Assembly: GCF_001758465.1 (NCBI RefSeq) | Contig: NZ_MJIC01000020.1 | Location: 43,263 to 107,262 of the forward strand | Length of the DNA: 64,000 nt | Direction: 5' to 3' | Source: Marisediminitalea lipolytica | GTDB lineage: Bacteria > Pseudomonadota > Gammaproteobacteria > Enterobacterales > Alteromonadaceae | Shown here: positions 35,370-42,990 of the stretch, piece by piece | How the letters are laid out: every line of letters starts with the position of its first letter | How positions within the stretch are numbered: position 1 is the stretch's first letter | The notes under the pieces: model-generated | What the model saw: the letters and a program-made list of their open reading frames with translations, nothing else | What the model was told of the DNA's origin: nothing | The model's database searches: none | Made by a program: the position numbers and the translations under genes

Positions 35370-36293
35370 ATGCGGTTTGAGCAGTTGGATTTGAATTTAT
35401 TAGTCGCGCTTGATGTTTTACTTGAAGAACAGAATATCTCTCGCACAGCAGAGAAACTCTACCTTTCGCAGTCTGCCACCAGCAGTATTCTGGCGCGACT
35501 ACGGGAATATTTTAAGGATGATCTGTTCGTGCAGGTGGGCAGAAAGATGCAACCAACGCCTTATGCCCTGGAATTGCAGTCACCTATTAAAGAAATGTTA
35601 AATATTGTTCGTGGTTCGATTACGAATCGGCGTCAGATGGACCTGCAAAACTACAGCCGCCACTTTCGGATTATTGTTTCTGACTACATTTTGCAGGTAT
35701 TTTTAACCGACGTCATCAAGACGGTATCCAAAGAAGCGCCCAACCTGAGTTTCGAATTCTTAACCCCGTTTACAATTGAGTCCGACGCCCTGGCGCGCAG
35801 CAGCGTGGATCTGATGATCGCACCAGATCAGGTCATGATAGACGGCTATTCATCCGCATTTTTTACCAGTGACGAACTGGTTTGTATCGCCGATAAAAAC
35901 AATCCCGTGATTGCTAAGGGTCTGACCCCAGAGAGCTTTTGCGAATGCGGACATATCTCCGTGGGCTTTGGCCGCGTTAGTTTGCTAAGTATCGAGAAGT
36001 GGCTGGTAGAAGCGAAAGATCTGAAACGCCGAATCGAGGTCATTACTAACGACTTTACCACCCTGTGCCGCATGATTGTTGGCACGGAACGACTCGCGTT
36101 ACTTCCGCGTAAGTTTGCCGAACTTAACGCCAGCTTTATGCCCTTACAGGTCTTGCCATTACCGTTTGAGGCACCCGCGTTCAACGAACACATGATATGG
36201 CACCCGACCTTAGACAGCGATCCGGTGCACAGCTGGCTGCGGGAAAAAATCATCGAGCAAGGCCTTCCCAGCCATACCAAGACCACGCATTAG
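35370..36293 (+). CDS. LysR-family regulator of the ring-cleavage operon (NodD-like group)
   Basis: A 307-residue LysR protein. It opens MRFEQLDLNLLVALDVLLEE, the wording of the NodD/NahR/LinR group, followed by the helix-turn-helix SRTAEKLYLSQSATSSILAR and LREYFKDDLFVQVGRKMQPT. The ligand domain is the normal length. Divergent placement next to an aromatic catabolic operon fits a NahR-like activator that senses the substrate or an intermediate. Confidence 0.9.
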   Translation: MRFEQLDLNLLVALDVLLEEQNISRTAEKLYLSQSATSSILARLREYFKDDLFVQVGRKMQPTPYALELQSPIKEMLNIVRGSITNRRQMDLQNYSRHFRIIVSDYILQVFLTDVIKTVSKEAPNLSFEFLTPFTIESDALARSSVDLMIAPDQVMIDGYSSAFFTSDELVCIADKNNPVIAKGLTPESFCECGHISVGFGRVSLLSIEKWLVEAKDLKRRIEVITNDFTTLCRMIVGTERLALLPRKFAELNASFMPLQVLPLPFEAPAFNEHMIWHPTLDSDPVHSWLREKIIEQGLPSHTKTTH

Positions 36294-36406
36294 CGCGAAT
36301 TTAGCAGCATTTAGGCGCATTTGAACGCATTTTACCCACATTTAATCCCAGGTTACTTAAGTGTGGGGATTCTTACCGCATGGCTTAAATTGTATTATCT
36401 TACTGC

Positions 36407-36429
36407 AACCGCCCTCTCAGGGCGGGTTA
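36407..36429 (+). terminator. Hairpin downstream of the LysR gene
   Basis: AACCGCCCT, loop CTC, AGGGCGGGTT (one extra G) then TATT. It lies 114 bp past the LysR stop and directly before an extended -10 element, so it may end the LysR transcript or influence the next promoter. Confidence 0.45.
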
Positions 36430-36430
36430 T

Positions 36431-36439
36431 TGGTATAAT
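36431..36439 (+). promoter_or_regulatory. Extended -10 promoter of the polytopic membrane protein gene
   Basis: TGGTATAAT gives a TGn-extended consensus -10 (TATAAT at 36434-36439). No good -35 is seen; its place is occupied by the GC-rich hairpin. The start codon follows 43 bp downstream. Confidence 0.5.
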
Positions 36440-36481
36440 ACGTGCAGTTTTTCTCCATTGCGCCCTTAATCAGATATCACG

Positions 36482-37750
36482 ATGCGGTTTGCCTTTACTC
36501 ACTACGCCGGCTGGTTAGCCACTTTTACCCTGTTGACTTACTTGCTTTCTGTTGCTGGTCTGATACCAGCGCAGATTGCCACCGTGCTCGCCTGGATAAC
36601 CCTTGGCGCAATGGTCACCTCAGTAAAAAAATCGGCGTTAAGGCAGTCCGGCATTCTATTTGGCCTGGGGGTATGTGGTTTATTTTTTGGCTATTTACAG
36701 GGCGCAGAGGTTAACTGGCAAAGTGTTTTTGCGGCAAATGTGCCCTTGCTGACCATGTTTGTGGCCATCAGCTTTCTCTCCCTCACCAATCCGGTAAGCA
36801 GCGAAGAAGCGCTGCCCACAGGCAACAAAGCCGCGGCAACCACCGCCATGGGCACTACCTTGCTTGGTGCCGTAATCAATATGTCGGTGCTCTTTGTGTT
36901 TGGCGACCGGCTTAAACGCCATGGCACTTTAACTGATGCGCAGCAAATTGTGCTGGCCCGCAGCTTTACCGCTGCAGCCTGGTGGTCACCATTTTTCATT
37001 GCCACCGGGGTTGCGCTGATGTACTCACCGGGAATGGTTTGGACATCCACGGTTTTACCGGGCACCTTAATGGCCTTAATGGGTATTGGCTATACACTGC
37101 TAGATGTTAAACGACGCGAAACGCCGCGTTTTGAAGGCTACCCATTACAACCCGGCAGCCTGGCTATTCCGGTCCTAATGGCTATCGCCGTACTGGTGCT
37201 GCATGAACTTTTCCCCACGGTTAAAATAATGGTTCTGATCAGCTGTTTGTCGGTGATCAGCGCCATCCTTTTTATTCAACAGCGTCCTCGCGCTGAGGCA
37301 GTTAAAAGCTTTATTGATAACCGATTGCATAGCGCCGGGCCCCAATTTGCCCTGTTTCTGGCCGCCGGGGTATTTTCGGCGGGCATTAAAACCCTGATAA
37401 GCCTGTATCCTGAACTTGTCGATCTGCACGAATATCAGTTTGATGCCAGCCTGTTTGGTGTTATTTGTGCATTAATGATTTTGGCAGGCCTGCTGGGCGT
37501 GCATCCGGTGATCAGCATTGCTGTGGTAAGCCCCTTATTGTTGCCATTGGATCCCAATCCAACCAGCCTGGGCTTTATGTTTTTAACCACCTGGGCGGTA
37601 TCAACCGGTGCCGGCCCGCTGTCGGGTATTGGTATGATTCTTACGGGGCGTTACGGGGCTTCCGCCCGCAACATCATTCGCAATAACTGGCATTATGTGG
37701 TTGTTATGTGGGCTCTGGCGAGCCTGGTTAACGGCGTTTTTATTAGCTGA
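36482..37750 (+). CDS. Polytopic inner-membrane protein, possible ion/organic-anion transporter
   Basis: A 422-residue protein with about 11-12 hydrophobic helices and short loops, for example LATFTLLTYLLSVAGLIPAQ, VPLLTMFVAISFLSLT and ISIAVVSPLLLPLD. Repeated small-residue turns (ALPTGNKAAATTAMGTTLLG and STGAGPLSGIGM) in both halves suggest the two-fold repeat of transporters of the IT (ArsB/DASS-like) superfamily. No substrate can be named. It is monocistronic, with its own extended -10 promoter; proximity to the ring-cleavage locus makes uptake or export of a related acid possible but unproven. Confidence 0.7.
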   Translation: MRFAFTHYAGWLATFTLLTYLLSVAGLIPAQIATVLAWITLGAMVTSVKKSALRQSGILFGLGVCGLFFGYLQGAEVNWQSVFAANVPLLTMFVAISFLSLTNPVSSEEALPTGNKAAATTAMGTTLLGAVINMSVLFVFGDRLKRHGTLTDAQQIVLARSFTAAAWWSPFFIATGVALMYSPGMVWTSTVLPGTLMALMGIGYTLLDVKRRETPRFEGYPLQPGSLAIPVLMAIAVLVLHELFPTVKIMVLISCLSVISAILFIQQRPRAEAVKSFIDNRLHSAGPQFALFLAAGVFSAGIKTLISLYPELVDLHEYQFDASLFGVICALMILAGLLGVHPVISIAVVSPLLLPLDPNPTSLGFMFLTTWAVSTGAGPLSGIGMILTGRYGASARNIIRNNWHYVVVMWALASLVNGVFIS

Positions 37751-37838
37751 ACAAACAATGGGGGGTTGCTTCACCTCCATTTGACCTTTCCTTGAGTAAT
37801 CTGTGCGTACTGAAAACTGACACACTTAAGGAATCATT

Positions 37839-38438
37839 ATGAAATATTGTAAACACGCCGCTGTTGCTGCCCTGGCCATTTTGTTTAGTTCGGCTGCTGC
37901 CGCAGAAGCTCCTTCCTATGATTATGTTCAACTGGGTTACAGCGCCGGTGAGTACGGCGATCTGGAGGTTTTTGACCTGGGCGGTTTTGAAGTTGAAGGC
38001 AGCTACGAAGTTGGTGCTAATCTGTTTATTACCGGTAAATATCGCGATGCAGATGACAGCGCTCAAGGCTACACTTTTGACGAAAGCTACTGGCAGGCTG
38101 GTGTTGGCTATCGCTTTAACTATCGCCCGGATCTGGTATTTGATGCGCGACTTTATTACAACCAGGTCGATTTTGACCTGCACGACAGCGAAGAATATTT
38201 AAGCGCCGATGCGAACTTCTTTAGTTTAGCCGGGAACGCCCGTTACCAGGTGCTTGAAGATGTAGAGGTATACGGCGGAGTTGAATGGCAACGCTGGCCG
38301 GAAGGCGGTTATCAAACCGGTATCCGCGGCGGCGCGCAATACGCTTTTGGCAAAGCCAATGCCTTTGCGGTGGGCATAGAATACAGTCACTTCTCTGACT
38401 CAGAATGGTGTAAGTTGTTTGCCCGTTATTCTTTCTAA
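37839..38438 (+). CDS. Small outer-membrane beta-barrel protein
   Basis: A 199-residue exported protein with signal peptide MKYCKHAAVAALAILFSSAAAAEA. The mature part is alternating amphipathic strands (YDYVQLGYSAGEY, YWQAGVGYRFNY, FDARLYYNQVDF, FAVGIEYSHFSD) and ends KLFARYSF with the terminal Phe that directs barrel insertion. About eight strands fit the length. This is an OmpA-like-barrel or DUF-type marine outer-membrane protein of unknown role. It stands alone between convergent nei and the membrane protein. Confidence 0.8.
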   Translation: MKYCKHAAVAALAILFSSAAAAEAPSYDYVQLGYSAGEYGDLEVFDLGGFEVEGSYEVGANLFITGKYRDADDSAQGYTFDESYWQAGVGYRFNYRPDLVFDARLYYNQVDFDLHDSEEYLSADANFFSLAGNARYQVLEDVEVYGGVEWQRWPEGGYQTGIRGGAQYAFGKANAFAVGIEYSHFSDSEWCKLFARYSF

Positions 38439-38460
38439 TTTGAATAACAACCAATAACAG

Positions 38461-38489
38461 ATTGCCAGCACCTTACCCGGGCTGGCAAT
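38461..38489. terminator. Hairpin overlapping the end of nei
   Basis: ATTGCCAGC and GCTGGCAAT are perfect 9-bp arms around an 11-base loop. The right arm is made of the last codons of nei (stop at 38473), so the hairpin could end both the convergent barrel gene and nei. No long T-tract follows on either strand. Confidence 0.4.
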
Positions 38490-39294
38490 GAGGACAGAAA
38501 TAAATCCTGCGGTTGTTGCGTTCCGCACGCAGGATTGTTTCACCGCAAACCCGACAGGGCATATCGTCCCTGTCGAACACCATAAAGCGATCGGCGATAT
38601 ATTCTTCCAGCGTATGATTTTTCACTTTATCGTCGCTCACCGGCGCTGTATAGCCACCTGTTCGGTACGAATATTCAGTGATTTTAATCGTCTGTTCGGC
38701 CAGACGGACAACTTCGCTGTCGCTGAGCTGTTTTGGCTTTTTGTCCGGAAACAGTCCAGCAAAAAATAAAATCTCACTACGCAAATAGTTACCAATGCCG
38801 GCTAAAAAGTGTTGGTCCAGATACAGCGCTGCCAGTGTTCTGTTATTAAATCGGGATGAGGCGATACGCTCAGCAATTAAGTCTGTTGTCACCGGCTCAT
38901 TCAGCACGTCCGGCCCAAGCTTTTTCAAAAACGGATGGTCATCCAGTTCGGCGGTTTTCCATAAACTAATTTCCGACGCCGAGTACAATAAAGCGCTGTG
39001 CTCTTTGGTGTGCAAGGCTAATCGCAGAGACCGTTTGGTGTCGGGCAATTCGCCGGCCGGCATAATCATCCAGCGGCCATACAGCTGGTTATGAGAATAA
39101 ATGGTATAGCCATTATCAAATTGCGTCAGCATGGCTTTACCGCGACAGCTGATATCGGTAACCCGATGACCGGTAAGCAAGAATTCACAGGGTTTTATAG
39201 CGGCAAGCCCTGTGGTAATGGCATTAATTTTTTTATTTTTAAGTACTGCCGCCAGCGCATCAGCACTTTGTCGTATTTCCGGGCCTTCAGGCAC
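38473..39294 (-). CDS. nei: Endonuclease VIII (DNA glycosylase/AP lyase)
   Basis: A 273-residue Fpg/Nei-family enzyme that excises oxidised pyrimidines and nicks the abasic site. The catalytic N-terminus MPEGPEIRQSADAL (Pro1 after Met removal, Glu2) is exact for Nei. The H2TH region is around LYLDQHFLAGIGNYLRSEIL, and the zinc finger closes the protein: CRVCGETILRAERNNRRIYF then CPHC. Endonuclease VIII rather than Fpg is favoured by EGPEIRQSAD. Monocistronic. Confidence 0.94.
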   Translation of the reverse strand: MPEGPEIRQSADALAAVLKNKKINAITTGLAAIKPCEFLLTGHRVTDISCRGKAMLTQFDNGYTIYSHNQLYGRWMIMPAGELPDTKRSLRLALHTKEHSALLYSASEISLWKTAELDDHPFLKKLGPDVLNEPVTTDLIAERIASSRFNNRTLAALYLDQHFLAGIGNYLRSEILFFAGLFPDKKPKQLSDSEVVRLAEQTIKITEYSYRTGGYTAPVSDDKVKNHTLEEYIADRFMVFDRDDMPCRVCGETILRAERNNRRIYFCPHCQPG

Positions 39295-39361
39295 GCTTGT
39301 ACCCTTTTATTGTTTATTTGTCAGGTATATACGCGCTTTGGGGGTAAAACGGATGACTTTT

Positions 39362-39832
39362 TCAGGCGGGCCACTGCCAGTCTTCGTGGTTAAGACCCAG
39401 TGCCTCTATAAAATGCTGATAATCGGTGCGTCCCATGGCTCTGGCGACCGTTTTAAATTGCGATTTAGCTTTGATACTTTTTACCTGCAGCAACTCAAGG
39501 CGCTTGTCGGCGTTACCATCAAACTGTGAGTTAAGGATATGCTCGGCTTTAGTATGGGCTTCCCAGTATTCCAGTACATTGCCAATCAGCCGACGAAAAA
39601 TCCCGGGCATTCGTTTATCTTCCAGCGGTCCGGCCAACCCGGCATGTATCACTGCCTTCTGGAAAGACGAAACCGTTTCCTGTTGCGCGGCCATGTCCAG
39701 CCCTTCAAGGGTACGCTGAATTTCTTTAAATAACCGGATGTGCGCCTGACCGCCATACTCGCTTGCATCGAGCATTTCGATATCTGTCAGTAACATATCT
39801 AAATTAACCAGATGGCGTTGTGTAGTTCCCAT
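39362..39832 (-). CDS. Hypothetical protein, helical
   Basis: A 156-residue soluble protein I do not recognise. It is almost all predicted helix, with segments VNLDMLLTDIEMLDASEYGG, ETVSSFQKAVIHAGLAGPLE and KAKSQFKTVARAMGRTDYQH. No signal peptide or cysteine motif. It lies upstream of nei on the same strand with a 67-bp gap, so co-transcription is possible. Composition and codon use resemble its neighbours, which supports it being a real gene. Confidence 0.65.
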   Translation of the reverse strand: MGTTQRHLVNLDMLLTDIEMLDASEYGGQAHIRLFKEIQRTLEGLDMAAQQETVSSFQKAVIHAGLAGPLEDKRMPGIFRRLIGNVLEYWEAHTKAEHILNSQFDGNADKRLELLQVKSIKAKSQFKTVARAMGRTDYQHFIEALGLNHEDWQWPA

Positions 39833-40249
39833 GATGCAGACGAACAGGTTTAAGACAATAAAAAATAAACCTAAAGAGTACCACGTTATTTATTCGGGGA
39901 GCAGCAATTTACACACCAGGCGGCCACTATCAATTTACTCAGAAACACAATAAATCAGGTACAACAACCAGCAACACACACGCCGGACTTTACTTATGAA
40001 ACCCGGAAAATTGTTAAAAAAATGTACAACAACAATAATAATCACCCGTAGACAAACCTGCATCGAAAATTGATCCACCTCTAGTAAGAAAATAAAACCA
40101 TATTACAAACATAGGTTTACCTTGATTGTATTTTTCCAATCAACGACATCTGATTTTTTAATTACCTATTTCCAACTTCCTCGGCAACACTATTAATTGT
40201 TAAAAATTCAGTCATTTAGTTTGTTCACAATAAGAACGAGGAAGGACAT
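39833..40249. promoter_or_regulatory. 417-bp upstream region of katG with inverted repeat
   Basis: No gene is seen. TTGATTG (40122-40128) and CAATCAA (40137-40143) are perfect arms 8 bp apart, about 107 bp upstream of the katG ATG, and may be a regulator site. I see no clear OxyR motif. The ribosome site GAGGAAGG precedes katG. Confidence 0.4.
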
Positions 40250-42481
40250 ATGAAGCTCAAAAAGACGTTATCACTGGCAGCCGCAGTGGCTATTGCTCTG
40301 TCGCCGGTAGTACTGACGGCCCCAGCTCAGGCCAATGCCGCAGACCCCAAATCAAACAGTTTCTGGTGGCCGGAACAACTGGATCTGAGTCAACTACGCG
40401 CCCACGGCATCGAATCACATCCTTATGGTGAAGACTTCGATTATGCAGCGGAATTTAACTCGTTAGATCTGGAAGAAGTAAAAGCCGACCTGCGTAAAGT
40501 GCTTACCGACTCTCAGGACTGGTGGCCAGCCGACTACGGTCATTACGGCCCTTTCTTTATTCGCATGGCCTGGCACGCAGCCGGTACTTACCGAATTCAT
40601 GACGGTCGCGGCGGCGCAGGCGGCGGTCAGCAGCGTTTTGACCCCCTCAACAGCTGGCCTGATAACGTTAACCTTGATAAAGCACGCCGCCTGATTTGGC
40701 CAGTAAAACAAAAATACGGTCGCAAAATTTCCTGGGCCGACCTGATGGCATTAACCGGCAACGTAGCTTTGGAAGATATGGGCTTTAAGACCTTTGGCTA
40801 TGCCGGTGGACGTGAAGATGACTGGGAGCCGGACTACGTGTACTGGGGCCCGGAAGGCAAAATGCTGACTGATGAGCGGCGCGACAAGTTCGGCAAGTTA
40901 AAAGGCCCGCTGGCCGCCGTTGAGATGGGTCTGATTTATGTTAATCCTGAAGGCCCCCACGGTAATCCTGATCCTTTAGCTGCTGCGCAGGATATTCGTA
41001 TGTCATTTGGCCGCATGGCAATGAACGACGAAGAGATTGTGGCCCTGATTGCCGGTGGTCACACCTTCGGTAAAGCACACGGTGCGAAAAAGCCAAAAGA
41101 CTGTGTGGGTGCAGAACCCGCCGCGGCTGATGTTGAAGAGCAAGGCCTTGGCTGGAAAAACAAATGCGGCAAGGGTCACTCAGAAGACACCACCAGCAGT
41201 GGCCTGGAAGGTGCGTGGACGGTTACCCCAACCAAGTGGTCGATTAACTACTTAACTAACCTGTTTAGCTTTAACTGGGTGAAAACCAAGAGTCCTGCTG
41301 GTGCAACCCAGTGGATCCCAGACGATCCGTCTGCTTCCAACATGGTGCCCGACGCGCATGTAGAAGGCAAACGTCATGCACCAATCATGTTTACCACTGA
41401 TATTGCGATTAAAAAAGATCCTGAGTTTCGTAAAATTGCCGAGCGGTTTATGGCTGACCCGGCGGAATACGAACTGGCCTTTGCTAAGGCCTGGTTCAAA
41501 CTGAACCACCGGGACCTCGGCCCACGAGCGCGCTATCTGGGCAACGAAGTGTCAGAAGAAGTACTGGTATGGCAGGACCCTATTCCTGAGGTAAATCATG
41601 AGCTGGTCAGCGAATCTGACATTCGCAAACTGAAAGCAGAAATTCTCGATACCGGCTTATCGGTACCCGAACTGGTTCGGGTCGCCTGGGCCTCGGCAGC
41701 CAGCTTCCGTGGTACTGACATGCGTGGCGGTGCCAACGGTGCACGTGTGCGTTTAGCACCGCAAAATGGCTGGGCGGTGAACAACCCGAAAGAGTTAGAT
41801 AAAGTGCTGCTGAAGCTAGAGAAAATCAAACGGGACTTTAACCGTAAAGCCTCTGGTAACAAGCGAATTTCAACTGCTGATATGATTGTACTGGCCGGTG
41901 CTGCCGCGGTTGAAAAGGCGGCGAAGGATGCAGGACATTCGGTAACCGTTCCTTTTGTACCGGGTCGTATGGACGCTTCACAGGAAATGACAGACGTGCA
42001 ATCGTTTGCCGTGCTGGAACCGACTGCCGATGCTTTCCGCAACTTTTACGCTCCACAAATGAACTACCTGTCACCAACGGAAATGCTGGTTGAACGTGCT
42101 GATTACCTGAATTTGTCAGTACCGGAAATGACAGTACTGTTAGGTGGTATGCGTGCGCTGGATGCCAACTATAAAGACATGGACCATGGTGTCTTAACCG
42201 ACAAGCCTGGCACGCTGAGTAACGACTTTTTCACCAACCTGCTGGATATGGGAACAAAGTGGAACAAGACCGAGGATGAAGGAGTTTACCAGGGCGTAGA
42301 CCGAGCGTCGGGCAAGGCCAAATGGACTGCCACGCCGGTAGACCTGATCTTCGGCTCCAACTCAGAATTACGCGCCATTGCAGAGGTTTATGCCTCCGCT
42401 GACGCAGAGCAGAAGTTTGTTACGGACTTTGTTGATGCCTGGGTCAAGGTCATGCAAAACGACCGTTTTGACCTGAAGTAA
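40250..42481 (+). CDS. katG: Catalase-peroxidase HPI with signal peptide
   Basis: A 743-residue bifunctional heme enzyme that removes hydrogen peroxide. The distal heme site is IRMAWHAAGTYRIHDGRGG (Arg, Trp, His), the proximal His is in AGGHTFGKAHGA, and Tyr of LIYVNPEGPHG with Met of DIRMSFGRMAM supply the Met-Tyr-Trp adduct unique to KatG. The C-terminal half is the usual degenerate peroxidase repeat. The N-terminus MKLKKTLSLAAAVAIALSPV ending AQANA is a cleavable signal peptide, so the enzyme should act in the periplasm, like KatP and other exported KatG forms. Single gene with a strong terminator. Confidence 0.95.
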   Translation: MKLKKTLSLAAAVAIALSPVVLTAPAQANAADPKSNSFWWPEQLDLSQLRAHGIESHPYGEDFDYAAEFNSLDLEEVKADLRKVLTDSQDWWPADYGHYGPFFIRMAWHAAGTYRIHDGRGGAGGGQQRFDPLNSWPDNVNLDKARRLIWPVKQKYGRKISWADLMALTGNVALEDMGFKTFGYAGGREDDWEPDYVYWGPEGKMLTDERRDKFGKLKGPLAAVEMGLIYVNPEGPHGNPDPLAAAQDIRMSFGRMAMNDEEIVALIAGGHTFGKAHGAKKPKDCVGAEPAAADVEEQGLGWKNKCGKGHSEDTTSSGLEGAWTVTPTKWSINYLTNLFSFNWVKTKSPAGATQWIPDDPSASNMVPDAHVEGKRHAPIMFTTDIAIKKDPEFRKIAERFMADPAEYELAFAKAWFKLNHRDLGPRARYLGNEVSEEVLVWQDPIPEVNHELVSESDIRKLKAEILDTGLSVPELVRVAWASAASFRGTDMRGGANGARVRLAPQNGWAVNNPKELDKVLLKLEKIKRDFNRKASGNKRISTADMIVLAGAAAVEKAAKDAGHSVTVPFVPGRMDASQEMTDVQSFAVLEPTADAFRNFYAPQMNYLSPTEMLVERADYLNLSVPEMTVLLGGMRALDANYKDMDHGVLTDKPGTLSNDFFTNLLDMGTKWNKTEDEGVYQGVDRASGKAKWTATPVDLIFGSNSELRAIAEVYASADAEQKFVTDFVDAWVKVMQNDRFDLK

Positions 42482-42496
42482 CGGCTTCACAAGCAA

Positions 42497-42528
42497 AAAA
42501 AACCGGTGCCACTGGGCACCGGTTTTTT
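42497..42528 (+). terminator. Rho-independent terminator of katG
   Basis: AACCGGTGCC, loop ACTG, GGCACCGGTT followed by TTTT; preceded by an A-run on the other side, so it may also serve the small convergent gene. Confidence 0.92.
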
Positions 42529-42533
42529 CTGTT

Positions 42534-42716
42534 CTATAAATATCCTGCGACTTCGAGCACTTGTCTTACCTGGCCTTCGGTGATACCACTTGGGCAGACA
42601 CCGCGACTGATAAGCTCCTCGCGCACCGCTGACGGGTTACAAGGAGACACGACGTTCACTTCTTTCTTAATATATTTAGCCAGTTTCTGTTGTAGCTGTC
42701 GGGTTAAACAAGACAT
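42534..42716 (-). CDS. Small hypothetical protein (60 residues)
   Basis: A 60-residue product beginning MSCLTRQLQQKLAKYIKKEV and ending in EGQVRQVLEVAGYL. The ATG at 42716 has AAGAGG upstream at good spacing; longer in-frame starts exist without ribosome sites. The second half, with PCNPSAVREEL, RGVCPSGI and two cysteines, looks like a small folded helical domain rather than random sequence. I know no family. It is convergent with katG and shares its terminator region. Confidence 0.55.
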   Translation of the reverse strand: MSCLTRQLQQKLAKYIKKEVNVVSPCNPSAVREELISRGVCPSGITEGQVRQVLEVAGYL

Positions 42717-42899
42717 AAAGTACCTCTTATACTCTTTGTATTGGTCTGACATCATCCAGGATTGGCGACACATTTACGTATTTTGCTTCAGTGCAGCATA
42801 AAATGGACCACAATATACTTACCCATTATATTTCAACAGCTTAGATTTTTAAGCAAGATTGCCAGCCTGGCAAAGTGTCAAAAATTCCGACAATTTTGG

Positions 42900-42923
42900 T
42901 GCAAAATGCATCTGCAAAATGCA
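42900..42923. repeat. Two direct copies of a palindromic 11-mer upstream of the YjeH-like gene
   Basis: TGCAAAATGCA occurs at 42900-42910 and again at 42913-42923, a 13-bp period. Each unit is itself palindromic at its ends (TGCA...TGCA). It lies 32 bp upstream of a TATAAT at 42955-42960, a position suited to an operator. Confidence 0.5.
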
Positions 42924-42990
42924 AATAGCAAACAGACTTGTTTATAAAAAACGCTATAATCGCCGTCCATCCGATTTACCGGCAGAAACG

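Noticed and set aside
36482..37750. Member of the ring-cleavage operon as its transporter
   Set aside because: It lies beyond the LysR gene and a hairpin, has its own promoter, and runs opposite to the operon; only proximity supports a link.
42900..42923. Start of a CRISPR array
   Set aside because: Only two 11-bp units with 2-bp spacing; no spacers of usual length and no cas genes anywhere in the window.
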